Positions 11,234 to 22,632 of a stretch of 64,000 nucleotides of DNA are shown in pieces. The position numbers were made by a program, and so were the translations under genes. Each line of letters opens with the position of its first letter. The stretch's first letter is position 1. This DNA comes from Sipunculus nudus (taxonomy: Eukaryota; Annelida; Sipuncula; Golfingiida; Sipunculidae). The stretch is taken from assembly GCA_026874595.1 (NCBI GenBank), contig CM049321.1, positions 16,319,979 to 16,383,978 of the forward strand, read 5' to 3'. The notes beneath the pieces are model-generated. The model saw only the letters and a program-made list of their open reading frames with translations, was not told where the DNA came from and did no database searches.

Positions 11234-11738
11234 GTTACACTTAGCCCGTCAGTGGGCTATCATATAAGGGGTTTCACACCGGGCCTACGTTTAGTCGCAT
11301 ATTGCGGAGTACCAAGTAGCCTACGCCGAAATAAGGCTGCGTCCTCAAGAAAAAAATGTCGCTAGGTTATGCGTACGATATCATATTGTTTTGCATAGAC
11401 ACCGCGTACCTACACTGCATATGCAACTGGTGTACCTTCGCGTAGGTTTGCGTATAACAGGCGTAGGGTTGCGTACGTAGTTCTGGCGTACAGTAGCGTA
11501 GTTTTGCGTAGACTTGCGTAAAAACTTGCGTACTTTCTGCTACCAGTGATCTACGCCGACAGAACGCGAAAAAAATAAACAGGTTAATTTTTTTTGCGTC
11601 CATCTCGCGTACCCTTTGCGTCCCTCCGCGTATTGCCACACAAGCCAGCGTGGGCCAAGCGTTAGCTCGGCGTATTCGGTACGCCTCACTACGGCAACTC
11701 TAGGTAGGCCCGGTGTGAAAACCCCTTTAAGTGTAACA
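11234..11738. mobile_element. GCGTA-rich MITE
   Basis: Terminal inverted repeats AAGGGGTTTCACACCGGGCC (from 11266) and its near complement (11704-11728) enclose DNA dense in GCGTA and TACGC words. An outer inverted decamer, GTTACACTTA/TAAGTGTAAC (11234 and 11729), lies just outside. It has no transposase, so it is a non-autonomous DNA element. Confidence 0.7.
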
Positions 11739-11868
11739 CTTTTAGTGTAGCAATTTGAAGCAGAACTTGTTTCTTTTACTTAGGTTCATTCTGAGTTAAA
11801 TGTACATTCATTTTAATTGAAAATAAAATATATATTTATGTCCTCATGAAAATATTTTTTTTTGTTTT

Positions 11869-12080
11869 CATCTTTCAAAAAGGTAAAATAATATAATTTT
11901 GTAAAGATTTCCTTTGTTATGTTGTGCTTTAACCTGGTTTACAAAAAAATTGTTATTTTTGTGCTTTTGACTGATCAAATGACATTTATCGAAACATACA
12001 AAAAGGGGGATAAATATCGCCCGCCCGCACTGGTTTCTGAAAAAAAGTGCCTAAGAACCATACCCTTTTTTGTCCTTACT
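11869..12080 (+). mobile_element. GGCC-ended MITE, copy C (5' truncated)
   Basis: Matches the interior and right part of copy A: ATCTTTCAAAAAGGTAAA, TGATCAAATGACATTT, CGCCCGCACT, then AAGAACCATACC. The left terminal repeat is missing. Confidence 0.6.
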
Positions 12081-13487
12081 GGTATCCGCTTTACACTGAC
12101 CTTTCACTTTTGACCTCGACCTTTCTGAAATAAAACTTTATATCTGTGGCATAATATCCCTGGGTTTTATGATCTCACAACCTTTCACCAGTATTTCTTT
12201 TACTTTATATTTTCTATATTTAAAGACAAATATAGCTACGCTCCCCTCGCTCGTGCCATTTGACCCATAGCTTTGAACAACTCACAGTAATATCTTGTGT
12301 TATTTGATTAGAACAATTCTCTATTGTGTTTTAAAATTTGATGTATTCTCTTTGTTAAATTAATTTAGTTCTCATCTAATAGATTTTCCTTTTTTTTAAT
12401 TAACTTTTATAAGATTGGTAGTCTTCTATAAACTTTTCCTTAGAGTATCAATACACCTACTTCAGAACACTTTTATCAAGATCGTGTGGCATTTTCTTAA
12501 AATGAAGCATAACGACACAAACCGGTTCATGAATAATATGGCCACAGCGATAACTCAGTCACAGGAGTCTTCTCCGAAATAGTCCGCAAATGAGCGAAAA
12601 TAAGGTATGAGCTGTGTAGCGTATCCCCTAGAAAAAAATAAAGTCAATACAAGAAAAAAAACAAAGGTCATTAGTACTTTGGTTCTATTCTAGTTTTGGA
12701 AAACATGGAGCTAGGGTATAAAGGACGTAAATTTTATTTATTTACTTTTTTTATAAAAACGGGAGAGAAAAAATTAAAAAGATGAAGATATCTCTTCGAT
12801 GGTTTTACACTAACGCATATAATATATATCAATAATGAAATAAACTAATCAACACAGGAAGGCCTCTTCACCTACCTTGGAAGGATTGGGGGGGGGGGGG
12901 GGGCAATTACCGGTAACGGGAGGTACAAACACTTGCGTGACGCAGAGTCTATCTATAAGTATCTAACAGTGCACCAATATTAAGAAGGTCGTATGTCCTT
13001 ATACATTCTGAGTTGAAATATTTGATGGACTAGTGTATCTCATATCATCAAGTCACATTGACCAATTAAAATTAATAATCAGTGTGAGTCAAGTCTACTC
13101 CAGTATTGCACGCTTTGATATTTAAAAATCAGAAGTACTATATTTATAATTTATTATCTATTATTGTTTATTTATAGCTATTAAGCCAGAAATACGGAAA
13201 CAAAAGAGAAGCCTCTATGTTCTTACGCAGTTGACACGTTCATTTGTTCTAACTCAACTAACGCCAGCTCATTTGCATGCAAGTAGTGGGAAAGCGGATT
13301 GGGTTAAAGCGAATGTAGCGCAGTCACTGCGAAAGGAGTGTAAAAAAACTTGGGTCTCTGAAATAAATACGATCACTTGTTATATATATAAACTAATAAA
13401 ACGAACCATACACGTTATACTTATAAGCTAATTGCTAATAAGTATACATGTTTAAATACTTGTTAAATTCGTAAAATCTTAACTCAC
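12081..13487. other. Intronic DNA, no gene seen
   Basis: AT-rich with a poly-G run at about 12889-12903. No exon or repeat could be supported up to the signal-peptide exon. Confidence 0.45.
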
Positions 13488-13612
13488 AAGTCAGCGACCG
13501 TATCTACATGGAAAGCATTATCAGTAGCAGTGACGCCGGCAGCTACGAGGTTCAACAGCAGTATTAGGCTGTAAGAGGCTGTGCTGGAGCAGGTTGGCTG
13601 CGTCAAGGCCAT
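13488..13612 (-). CDS. Exon 1: signal-peptide exon, probably of the TSP1/EGF/CCP gene
   Basis: The minus-strand ATG at 13612 opens 41 codons beginning MALTQPTCSS. A hydrophobic run (SLILLLNLVAAGV, about residues 15-27) follows, which fits a secretory signal peptide with cleavage near VTA. The frame ends at a strong donor, CTT|GTGAGTT, at 13487 in phase 2. The next downstream minus-strand exon that looks real (2542-2798) starts in phase 2, and the joined codon is TTA (Leu). No other recognisable exon lies between them. The link over about 10.7 kb is inference from phase, strand and the need for a signal peptide. The exon itself is shorter than the usual ORF cut-off. Confidence 0.55.
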
Positions 13613-14108
13613 GATGTACGTCTAACCACGGCAGAGTTGGGCTGTAGAGTACGTCAACCGGCAGCAGGGACACTGGACCAGGGATTAGTATTTTCGAGCA
13701 GTCATCTGAGCTCCCTTCTTTGTTTTACGCAGCTGAACTTTTGTTTGCTCAGCATACTTGTATTTTCACAAGCACATATGTAGACCCTGGGTGAACTAGA
13801 ATTATGGTCTGTGCACTGATCCTTGACAATTTCAAGATTTTTTCAAGCATATTGGTTTATTTGTTCATTTTTATAGTTTTAAAACCTGTAAGAGCCTCTT
13901 TCAGGTATATTATTTAAGCCTGATAAGTAATGAGTATATGCTATGCATTAAGCAATGCTTTACGATGCGTGTGTCATGCATGGCATTCTGTGGCGAATCC
14001 TAGCGAATGCCATACCTGATACACGCCAAGTAAAACTTTACGTGATGCATAACATTTCACAATGCTATAACTAATTTGTCCCACTGCCCAACATCCAAGT
14101 CGAGGGTT
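13613..14108. other. Upstream region of the minus-strand gene
   Basis: Holds the presumed 5' UTR and promoter of the minus-strand secreted-protein gene. No clear TATA box was found. Imperfect ATGCAT/AGCAATGC word repeats occur around 13940-14060. Confidence 0.35.
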
Positions 14109-14204
14109 ATTTCAGTCAGTGGCGTCAATTTTTCTTCCAGGTACACACACCTACACATACACCCATACATGTATACTTTTTTCAGCGTCTCCGAGTGACA
14201 TATT

Positions 14205-14260
<56 letters not shown>

Positions 14261-14519
14261 TTATTATATATAAAATTAATAATATTTCAAATAATTATAA
14301 TTTTTGAGAAAATAAATTATTTTGTGAATTCTAAGCATGGTTTAGATATAACATTGTTTAATTGTTTAGAAAATGGATCAAAAGTCTTTCATTCTATTTA
14401 TTAATATATTTCAATATTATAATATAATTCTCTGAAAAGAGATTACATTGACCATCCCCCCTTGCCAAAGAGTGGGGGGTACCCCCCTTCCCCCCTATAT
14501 TGACGCCCCTGATTTCAGT
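14109..14519. mobile_element. hAT-type MITE with perfect 8-bp target duplication
   Basis: ATTTCAGT occurs directly before (14109-14116) and after (14512-14519) an element that starts CAGTGGCGTCAATTTT and ends ATTGACGCCCCTG. These are classic hAT features. Inside are a (TA)n tract (14208-14256) and C/G-rich runs next to the right end. It has no transposase. It is related by its ends to 10399-10655. Confidence 0.88.
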
Positions 14520-15724
14520 TATTTTGTTGCAATACTCGGAGCTCGGAGCTCATAATTGAACCAAAGAGAGCTGGGTCAACCGCTGGCAGTGACACGTATT
14601 GTAACAAGTCTTCTGAGGGTAAATAGTAGCTCGTTCATCCTGGGTGTTAATTTCAGCTGAAAAATTGTTCTCTTTTCTGGTATTGCTGCTTAACCTCGGT
14701 ATTGATATAATCGAGCCAACCCCCCCACCCCCCCGCCCCCACCACCACCCCCCTACATACCCAAGGATGGGAAGGCTTATAGGGGTTGATGCCTTTATCT
14801 ATATATCCGTATTTTGGTTAATAGGCCTACTTAACAGCAAAACCATCGATTTCAGTTTTTTTTTTCTTCTTCAATTATTTTCTGATTCCGCTAATCTAAT
14901 ACCTCTGATAAAAAGCTAAAAATTGGGCAAAATATTAGTTCTAGGTTACATATGTGCATCATGATTCCATTTTTTTACCTTAGTCTTATTCCAAAGGGCG
15001 TATATGCTCCACGGCCGTTTCCCCATTATCGCTCAGTAGCGAGCCTCGATGGGGGAGGCTTCCAGCTTACAGCGATCGCTTGACGATTGTATATATCTAG
15101 TTGGTTCTGATATTGATATTCCTAACGCAAATACAAAACCTTTATAACCATGTTTTGCGTTGTCTGGAAAATTAAAGTTGGTACAATACACATCCTTATG
15201 CTAAATAATCAAATTATTATTCATGGCTGAAACGAAGGCTTGAATACACGATCGTGAAGTCGTAAACAAAAATAATTGAGAACATTTACAAGGTTACTTG
15301 TTTGTCACCAAGACCGATATGTATGAAAAATATTGTGTAATTTCATACGAGTCTGAACTTAATAAAAAAGGGCAAAAACCCTTGGCAAAGATATATGTCT
15401 CGGAAAAATATTTAGTATAATTTACTTAAATATTTTTTGTTGACAGTGATACTATAGGGATGATGCTCATAAATTCATATTATTATTTTCTTCAGGGCTG
15501 CATAAAAAAAACGTGCACAAGGCTTAAATGTGTGATTTTTTGGTCCATTACTTACAAAAACGCGCATAAGGTAACACAAATTTGCTTATAAGACACAAAT
15601 AAACACATTTTTGTATATTTTTATATGTTTAAATGTTGGTGGTAAACGCCTCCATGTATTAATGCTGGCTACATTTATATATGCTGATTTATGATCGGGT
15701 TTCGGGATAGGTAACACGTTTCCT
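14520..15724. other. Intergenic DNA, no gene seen
   Basis: Contains a C-rich stretch at about 14719-14752. The ORF at 14644-14919 is proline-rich only through this run and is not convincing. Confidence 0.4.
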
Positions 15725-16008
15725 CTCAATTTATATCCTGATTTTAACCAGCCCCGGTGACTTTTGAACCTGTGTGCCCTGGGTGTGTAATCGTCCCCAC
15801 TGCTGGGTCATACAACCGAGGAACCCCGAAAGGCGCACTCGTTTGTGAGTGAAACACGGCCGTTGGGCCTTCCCATTAAGTCTGCAGAGGGCTCACCTTG
15901 GGTCGGGGCCGACCGTGAAAAATGTCACCGCCTCGGCTGAGATTCGAATTCACGTTCTCCCGGCTTTGAGTCCTGTGCCAGTTAAATTCTGCTTAGCTAT
16001 TTCTGAGA
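15725..16008 (-). mobile_element. tRNA-derived SINE, minus copy
   Basis: Read on the minus strand, TAGCTAAGCAG (15989-15999) fits the RNA polymerase III A box at 10 of 11 positions, and AATTCGAATC (15941-15950) fits the B box, at tRNA-like spacing. The body contains CAGCCGAGGCGGTGA, AACGGCCGTGTTTCAC and GCGCCTTTCGGGG, all shared with 19105-19375 on the plus strand. It ends near a TCACCGGGGCTGGTTAA block. Confidence 0.75.
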
Positions 16009-17300
16009 ATAGCTGTTCAAAGCGGACAATGGACGGACGCTACATCAAAAGCACAGCTGGCAGGTGAGCTGATATTTGAATGACAAATCTAACTGAAATC
16101 ATCATAACTCTATTGCACGAATTGGCCTGAAATTTGTTATTTCCATTGTGTCTGGACAGCCTATCGGTTATGAGCCTTGTGTCCCCATCAATGCTTTAAC
16201 ATTTTTTTACACAAGTTTATAATTGTTAAATTATTTTTATACTAAGAGCTTGAAATCATGTAGAAGTTTGAAATCACAATCATTTTGCTTTGAATCATAA
16301 ATCTGAAATAGTGTCAATCTGCCAAACATTAAAAAAATCAGGGAAGCCAGTTCTCTAAAAATAAGTCCAAAAAGTTAAATTTTACTATGATTGGTTTCTT
16401 TACGTGCCAGTGGTACCAATTATTAATCTTTATCTTTTTTTTATTTTTGCCTATGTAATGTTTATTTTAAGATTAACAATTATCAGTCATTCCTTAGTAT
16501 AAGCTCAGTATAATATCTCCTGCTGTTTTGTTTGTTCTCACAAAATATTTCAAATATTAATGAAACTTATTCGAAGTTAGTCCCTCTTACTTGCGCCATA
16601 GCACATCGTCCAACAAATTCCGTATAAATTCATTTAGGAAGCTTGAGAATATGTGGATTTATATATTATAATATACGATGGTCGCACTGAACTTTTGTCA
16701 CAGAACTATTCTGTGGCCACGCCTCATATATGCACATTTTTGGACTTGAATTATGCAAAGTGTGTACAAAGAGGTGTCATTTCCTTATTTCTCCATAAGT
16801 CCATAGATCTCTCAAATTTTATTCCGACTTGGCTATCGCAGCGCCACCTGTCGGTAACTACGATTGTATATCAAGGTGGCAAGCGTTTGCTACTGTTAAC
16901 AAGACCTAAGGCTCTCCATAGGCCTGCCTTACATTGCCTTACATTGAGCCGACATTACAAAATGTTCACTCATCACTCATCAACAAACACGATTTGTTTC
17001 AATAAATAAAGCATGCGATAAGTATGGATTGAATAAACTTGTACATTATGTATATACTGCTATTAATTAACAAATTATCCTTAGGCATGTTATTTCTATT
17101 GCCTGTGGAAAAATATGTGCACATGTCAGGATTGTGTTGTTATGTTATTTTTTAACATTAAAATAGTCTACGAAAGCTTCATTTTGTTCTTTGTATTTTT
17201 GGGATTAATCTAAACTGGCTTCAGTTGCAAAATAATAAAGCTAGTATTGAGAAAGTGACATGGATGGGTCGACTTTCCGGTGGCGCGAGTTAGCGAGTGT
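16009..17300. other. Intergenic DNA, no gene seen
   Basis: AT-rich. The open frame at 16653-17009 has no recognisable domain and no supporting splice or promoter signal. Confidence 0.4.
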
Positions 17301-17311
17301 TGTCGTCATGG

Positions 17312-17403
17312 TGACGTCGTCATAAAGGAAATATAGTGCAGCAATGACGTCAAGCCGATGACGTCATAATGGGAATAATAATGAATGACGTCATAATGGG
17401 AAT
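17312..17403. promoter_or_regulatory. Cluster of CRE-like TGACGTCA sites
   Basis: Four TGACGTC-type sites occur in about 90 bp (17312, 17345, 17359, 17396). Three are the full palindrome TGACGTCA, and two are followed by TAATGGGAATA. The CRE palindrome binds CREB/ATF factors in animals. The target gene is not identified here. Confidence 0.4.
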
Positions 17404-17792
17404 ATTAAATAAATACGTTAAACAGTAGACGCATCGACCTGCAGCCCGCTGTTGAGGAGCATGGAAATGTAAACTTCCAGGATACAAGCCACCAGGGACC
17501 GGTAAGCTCACGTTATGGTGATAACTGTGGCTCAAATTTGTCTCTGTGTTTATAAGTGTCAACAAAGCGTTTGAAATTCATTGGTTAAGGTGCTTTTATT
17601 ACAGTCGGAGGACAGGGGGTGATGGGATTAACTCTGCTCCAACACCCCTGTACACCTAATTTTTCTTTCACATATATTTTGTTTGCCACTACAAATTAGC
17701 TTTTATCAAAGAAAGTAATGTGACGACCTGTGACGAATAATATAAGCATGAAATAAATATATTTACTTTGCGACGCTGCAACGGACGGGTTA

Positions 17793-18089
17793 AGCCCCGT
17801 GTCCACTTGTACGGATGCGGTGCGTGTGTGGTGCGGATAAGTATGCGAGTATTTTGTGTGTGTCCGTATAATACGTTTTTAGGTCTTTCACTCCGTTTCA
17901 CCTTAACAAAATGGCACGTTTCCCCATGCGTTTCCCTACCTGCGGCTACATGGTCCGGTTTTCAAAAAAAAAATATCCGTTTCCGCAAGCCGCAAGTACT
18001 GTGCACCGCATAAATGGACATACTCCTTTATTCCATATGCGCGATTTAAAACGCATTCGTATCCGTACCGCACAAGTGGACACGCAGCT
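17793..18089. mobile_element. MITE with GTGTCCACTTGT ends
   Basis: The left end is AGCCCCGTGTCCACTTGT and the right end is its near complement ACAAGTGGACACGCAGCT. Inside are repeated CGTATCCG/GCGGAT words. It is about 297 bp with no coding capacity. The ORFs on both strands here are translations of the element. Confidence 0.7.
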
Positions 18090-18152
18090 TTTGACCTGTA
18101 TAGAAAGATGTGCAAAAATAATGGCGCCGTTTGATGAAGGAGAGACGTATCT

Positions 18153-18465
18153 GTGACGTAACAAACATATGACGTACAAATTTCAGTGTGACGTCATCAC
18201 TACGAATAATCAAGTGGATGAATTTTATTCCATCATGTTAGGTAGTCACTTACATGTCGCAAGACGGTACATCTGTTCAGTCATATTTCTTTCTGAATTA
18301 ATCATATGGAATCCATAAAAGGGAGAGTATTATGTTGCAGTTAGATAATCGCCACATTTGTCTTATTTGCCCCTGGGCTAAATTAAAGTAAGCTTTAGTG
18401 CACTGTGTAAAAATTATCACGAAAAAATCAGGTGGACAGGGGTTTCAGGAATGGAGTATAAGTAG
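18153..18465. promoter_or_regulatory. Promoter-like block with CRE sites and TATA-like box
   Basis: TGTGACGTAACA, TGACGTCATCAC (18189), then CGAAAAAATCAGGTGGACAG (from about 18420) and TATAAGTAG (18457). The same order of motifs occurs at 53690-54068. No coding exon was recognised downstream here. Confidence 0.35.
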
Positions 18466-19104
18466 TAGTAAAAATGTCGGACAAAATTTGATTCCTCTAT
18501 TTGTATAATTATAAAGCGCTGGTGTCATACTACAGAGCACTCTAGCAGTTGTTTATTACAGTAAACCATTAGATTTATATATAGATATAATAATAAATAA
18601 ATAAATATATATATATATATATATGTGTGTATGTATTATATCTTATCTATGTATAGGCTATATTAGCTATGTATATATAAATATTATTTTTATACATTTA
18701 ATTTTTTTATTAAATATATATTTCTATAGTTTGTTCCATACCTCATCCTCTTTCAACCCACCTGTTTTTTTTATGCTTTAAACATATTTATTAGTTGTTT
18801 TCAAGGGGAAAATGGTATGGTATAGTAGAAGTTTTTAGTGCCTAATTTTCGATACGATAAAAAATACCTACACTTCATTTAAGAATTATTGTTAAATATG
18901 AGTAATCAGTCCACGTGATACAACATATCAGTCCCACTTATGGCGGTAATGTTCATGGGTCGCTTGCAGAAAAAAGCCTCAACTGACAATTGTTGAATAA
19001 ATAATGTTAAGTAAACACTCTAAAAATAAAACTAGCTAAAATAAAGAAGGCTACTTATGCAGGGAGACATCTTATCTGTCAGATTACTGTAAAAAGTCTA
19101 TAAA
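18466..19104. other. Intergenic DNA, no gene seen
   Basis: AT-rich with a short (TA)n at 18605-18625. Nothing else was recognised. Confidence 0.45.
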
Positions 19105-19375
19105 ATTACCGGCTTGTGTGGCTCAGGGGTACTTAAAGCAGGGGGATTCTCAGCCGAGGCGGTGAGATTTTTCACGGTCGGAAACAAGATGAACGCTGTA
19201 GGCTTAACGGGAAGGGCGCGCCCAACGGCCGTGTTTCACTTACAAAGGATTGCGCCTTTCGGGGGTTTCCTCCATGGTATGACCAAGCAATGTTTTGTCC
19301 ATTACACACCCAGGGCCAGAAGGTGCAGAAGTCACCGGGCCTGGTTAACACCTGGATATTAAATTAGAGGAAGGG
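19105..19375 (+). mobile_element. tRNA-derived SINE, plus copy
   Basis: TGGCTCAGGGG (19119-19129) matches the RNA polymerase III A-box consensus. The B box is eroded to a GGGATTCTCAGCC segment. The body and tail match the minus copy at 15725-16008: CAGCCGAGGCGGTGA, CAACGGCCGTGTTTCAC, GCGCCTTTCGGGGG, CACCCAGGGCCAGAAG and TCACCGGGCCTGGTTAA. Confidence 0.75.
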
Positions 19376-20084
19376 TGACACTGCCCTGCCCCGGCCGTAA
19401 TCCGAATCCAGAAGCTAAGTTTGCATTTTAAAAAATTGTGGGGGTTACCTCGACCAAACAAAATTTAAGAAGTCCAAAAAGTTAAGAAACATAAACTGGA
19501 GATTAATTGTAAAATGCTTCTTCTAATGTTGTAAAATATTAGCTTATATTATATAATATATCTCTATAAAATAGATGGACACAGGTTGGTGGATTGGAGT
19601 ATATACAAAATGGATAGCTCCACATGTTGAAAACAGAATTTTAGAGATGCGCATGTCTTTAAGAACTTTGGATTATGAAAGGAGTATGAACAGCCATAAT
19701 AACTAAGGACCTATAGTTATAGAATTTTCACTTGAGTATGACCATGTGTAATACATTGGGGCCTAAGAGTCTTCAGCGTATCACTGGAATGAATGAGTGC
19801 TGGGAATGGCAAAAGATGCCTACCTGTGATGCAAATTTATATACATAGTCAAAAATATTTTATGCTAAATGTTACTTCATGCATATTGTGTCTAAAATGA
19901 CGCATCAGTCCAATGTTAGTGCCATATCTAGCAGGTACCAGCTTAACCATGAAAACACGCTATTATAACAGACTTTGTTCATAGATAAACAGCTACACAG
20001 GACTACATCGATGTTTGGATAGGAAATTTTAACTATTTATTTATGGATCGGACATTAAAAAGGGGAAAAAATATTTAAAGGGAC
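19376..20084. other. Intergenic DNA, no gene seen
   Basis: Nothing recognised. Confidence 0.4.
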
Positions 20085-20195
20085 CGATTCCGATAGCTGA
20101 CGTCTATTAATTAAAGATAATCCCTTTAACCTCTTATAAAAAATTGGCAAAAAAAGCCGATCCCAGGCTGCTCGCTATGTTTATATGTTTATAAT
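20085..20195. repeat. Dispersed repeat 'R26', fragment
   Basis: Matches the first part of the copies at 3462 and 26583: GACGTCTATTAATTAAAG, AATCCCTTTAAC, and a CCGATCC-AGGCTGCT block. It then diverges. Confidence 0.45.
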
Positions 20196-22432
20196 TTTAT
20201 AATATTAATATAATCACAATCCAGAGTTTTGAAACTGACGTTTTGAAACTAGAAACCTTTCAGCTTCCACACATGTGGAGCCAGCCACCCTCTTTCACAA
20301 TGTGTTTTCTCTGTTTACTAACGACGGGGCAACTGACAGCTTTTTCTTAGCAGGATTTAACTGTAGTTGATTAATATGTATCATAAGTAAGACAGAAACT
20401 ACGTTAATTCTACAAGTAAGCCACTTGAATAATTGTCACCTGCTGAGCGGCCCACGATTCCTTCAACATCAGCTGGGAAGACTTGTATGTATTGTGATTG
20501 TACTGATATACAACACAGTCATTATCTCTGCAGTCGAAGGTGGCTCAGGGTCATGTGATCAGCGTGGTTTGTATGTTGGTTTGTTATTAGTTTGTAATTT
20601 GTTATTATGTTGGTGACCATAGGCTGATAGTCATATCGGATCGTAGCTTGCCGGAATTTTCGATTCTGTTAACAGACTGCTTACTTACGTATGTTTGTCT
20701 TTTGTTTATATTAGAGGGAAGGGGGGGGGGGGGGTTGTTCACGTTGCCAATGGTTCTGAAATTTTACCAAAGACAGATTTAAGAAAATAATTAAGTCTAG
20801 TATCTTGCATCAAATTTGATCTGGGAGCAAGGTCACGGACACACTATGAAATATATAAGTAGAAAGCACTCACAGAACGCATACCTGCGCCAACTCCTGT
20901 ATTCGCCTCCAGGTCAACCAAAAAAAAAAAACAGTCATTCGACAGCCAACCATTCCACATTAATTTACAGCAGTTTAATGAAAACTACAAAGTTAATGAC
21001 AACAAACACATTTGACATCAAGAAAAATTAAATGCTTGTTACCCATTCCGGGAAAATTCAATTGAATTCATTGGGACTTTTCAGAGAGTGTATGTTATAA
21101 CAAAACAATAACTAAGATCTCCAATATGATTGGCTTTTTACAGACCATGACTGACCGATGATAAATTTGTCTATTGCCTGAGTTGTTGGTTTTGAGGGGA
21201 CTTTTGGGCTTAGGCTACGGACCCGCCGGACGCCTAGCTGACTAGACTTCCCCAGTAAACAAATAAATGGAGTGTCTTCTAATATGAAACTCCTTGAATT
21301 TCTAAAATCATGAGAGAAACCATTGGCTTTATCGTCTTTTATATTGGCCGTGTCATGTGAACCTGTCTACTAACATACGACACAGGTGGCGCCACAATCA
21401 TGTTCACCGGACACCGGTCACCAAAAAATAATGAAAGGCATAAAGCTATTACTTATGTTGCGTTTTAAAAATGTGCAGTTGGTATAAATAGTTAAGATCA
21501 AACGAAATGCCCTTTATATAAATTGTATCAAAGTTTTATGGTGTTAAGGTCACATTCTCGATATCAGCAATTACCCACATTTACAGAGGCACTGACCTAT
21601 GACATATACCAAAGCAGATACAAAATTGGAAAGAAATCCATAATGCAGATTTAGGACTGAATTGCTTAAAAACGGATAAATTATTCTTGAGTAGCCACTC
21701 CTTAGATATCTAATCTCAATTCAATAACAGAAAAATATACCTTTTCAAGAGACAAACAAAAGCAGGTCATGGTTATAGGGGTCATTACTCCAAACTGATA
21801 AGGCTTTAAGGGGGTGTTTAAATTTATCTACGCTCCCAATAAATCTTAATGGAAGTGGGTGAAAAAGTGAGTCTTTTAATCTTGAACAAGCGATTACATT
21901 TGGGGACGGACCTATGCGGTCTCTGAGTTGTCGGAGAGACGAAAAGGACATATACACAGATAAGGTGCTGGATCTAATTCCAGATCTGCATTTTAATTTT
22001 ATTGAATTTATTATAACCTCGGTTTTTGCTTTTTTAGTCATTTCATAGGTTCCATAGAATTAAATCTAAATCCAACAAAAACATTAAGAATACGTTAAGT
22101 ATCTCTCTGACACTGTTACATTTTAATGTCAGTTAAAGCATTTTTAATGTCAAAATCATTTTAATTTTATTGAACCGTCCCAAAATTGTGTTTGTTGTCT
22201 GGCTCATGGCCCGGTGTCTTCACGAAAAGTTTCTTCTAAATTTATTGACAAGTTTTTGAGATATTGCTCGGGCAAACACCAAATACACACAGACCACGTT
22301 GCGCACATAACTCTCTACCACGTTCGTTGTCGGTAGTAAACATCTGTTTGAACAGGAATGTTAGGGTGACTGAAAATTGCCAGATTTCTTTCACGACAAC
22401 ATATAGTATGTTTTTGCTTTCCCTCTTTTCAG
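20196..22432. other. Intergenic DNA upstream of the zinc-finger gene
   Basis: A frame at 20425-20616 has a hydrophobic N-terminal segment like a signal peptide but no supporting neighbour. A poly-G run lies at about 20719-20734. No exon can be supported. Confidence 0.35.
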
Positions 22433-22602
22433 TCGGAGACGTCAATAATTGGACTCGAGCAACCAAAACAAATGAAATGGGGACAGTTAACGGGACAAAG
22501 GCATGCTCGACGTCTTCACAGAAAGATTCAAATATTGATGCAGCCTGTATATCATCCACAGAGGAACGTTTGTGTGAATATGTTAAGCGAGAAGGGAACT
22601 AA
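22433..22602 (+). CDS. Possible 5' part of the zinc-finger gene, ending at an in-frame stop
   Basis: A strong acceptor (CCCTCTTTTCAG, ending 22432) opens a frame in the same phase as the zinc-finger ORF. It contains an ATG at 22477 and ends at TAA 22600-22602, only 30 nt before the zinc-finger ATG. Its last residues (E-Y-V-K-R-E-G) resemble residues of the main ORF (E-Y-V-K-Q-E-G), which suggests one ancestral N-terminal region. It may be an upstream ORF, or the stop may be a nonsense change or an assembly error that split the gene. Confidence 0.4.
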
Positions 22603-22632
22603 GAACCAGCCGTTTTACAGAACACTGAGCTC

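Noticed and set aside
16653-17009. 118-aa plus-strand ORF
   Set aside because: No recognisable motif and no promoter or neighbour support.
17768-18179. Three ORFs of about 80 aa on both strands
   Set aside because: All lie in a MITE with inverted ends.
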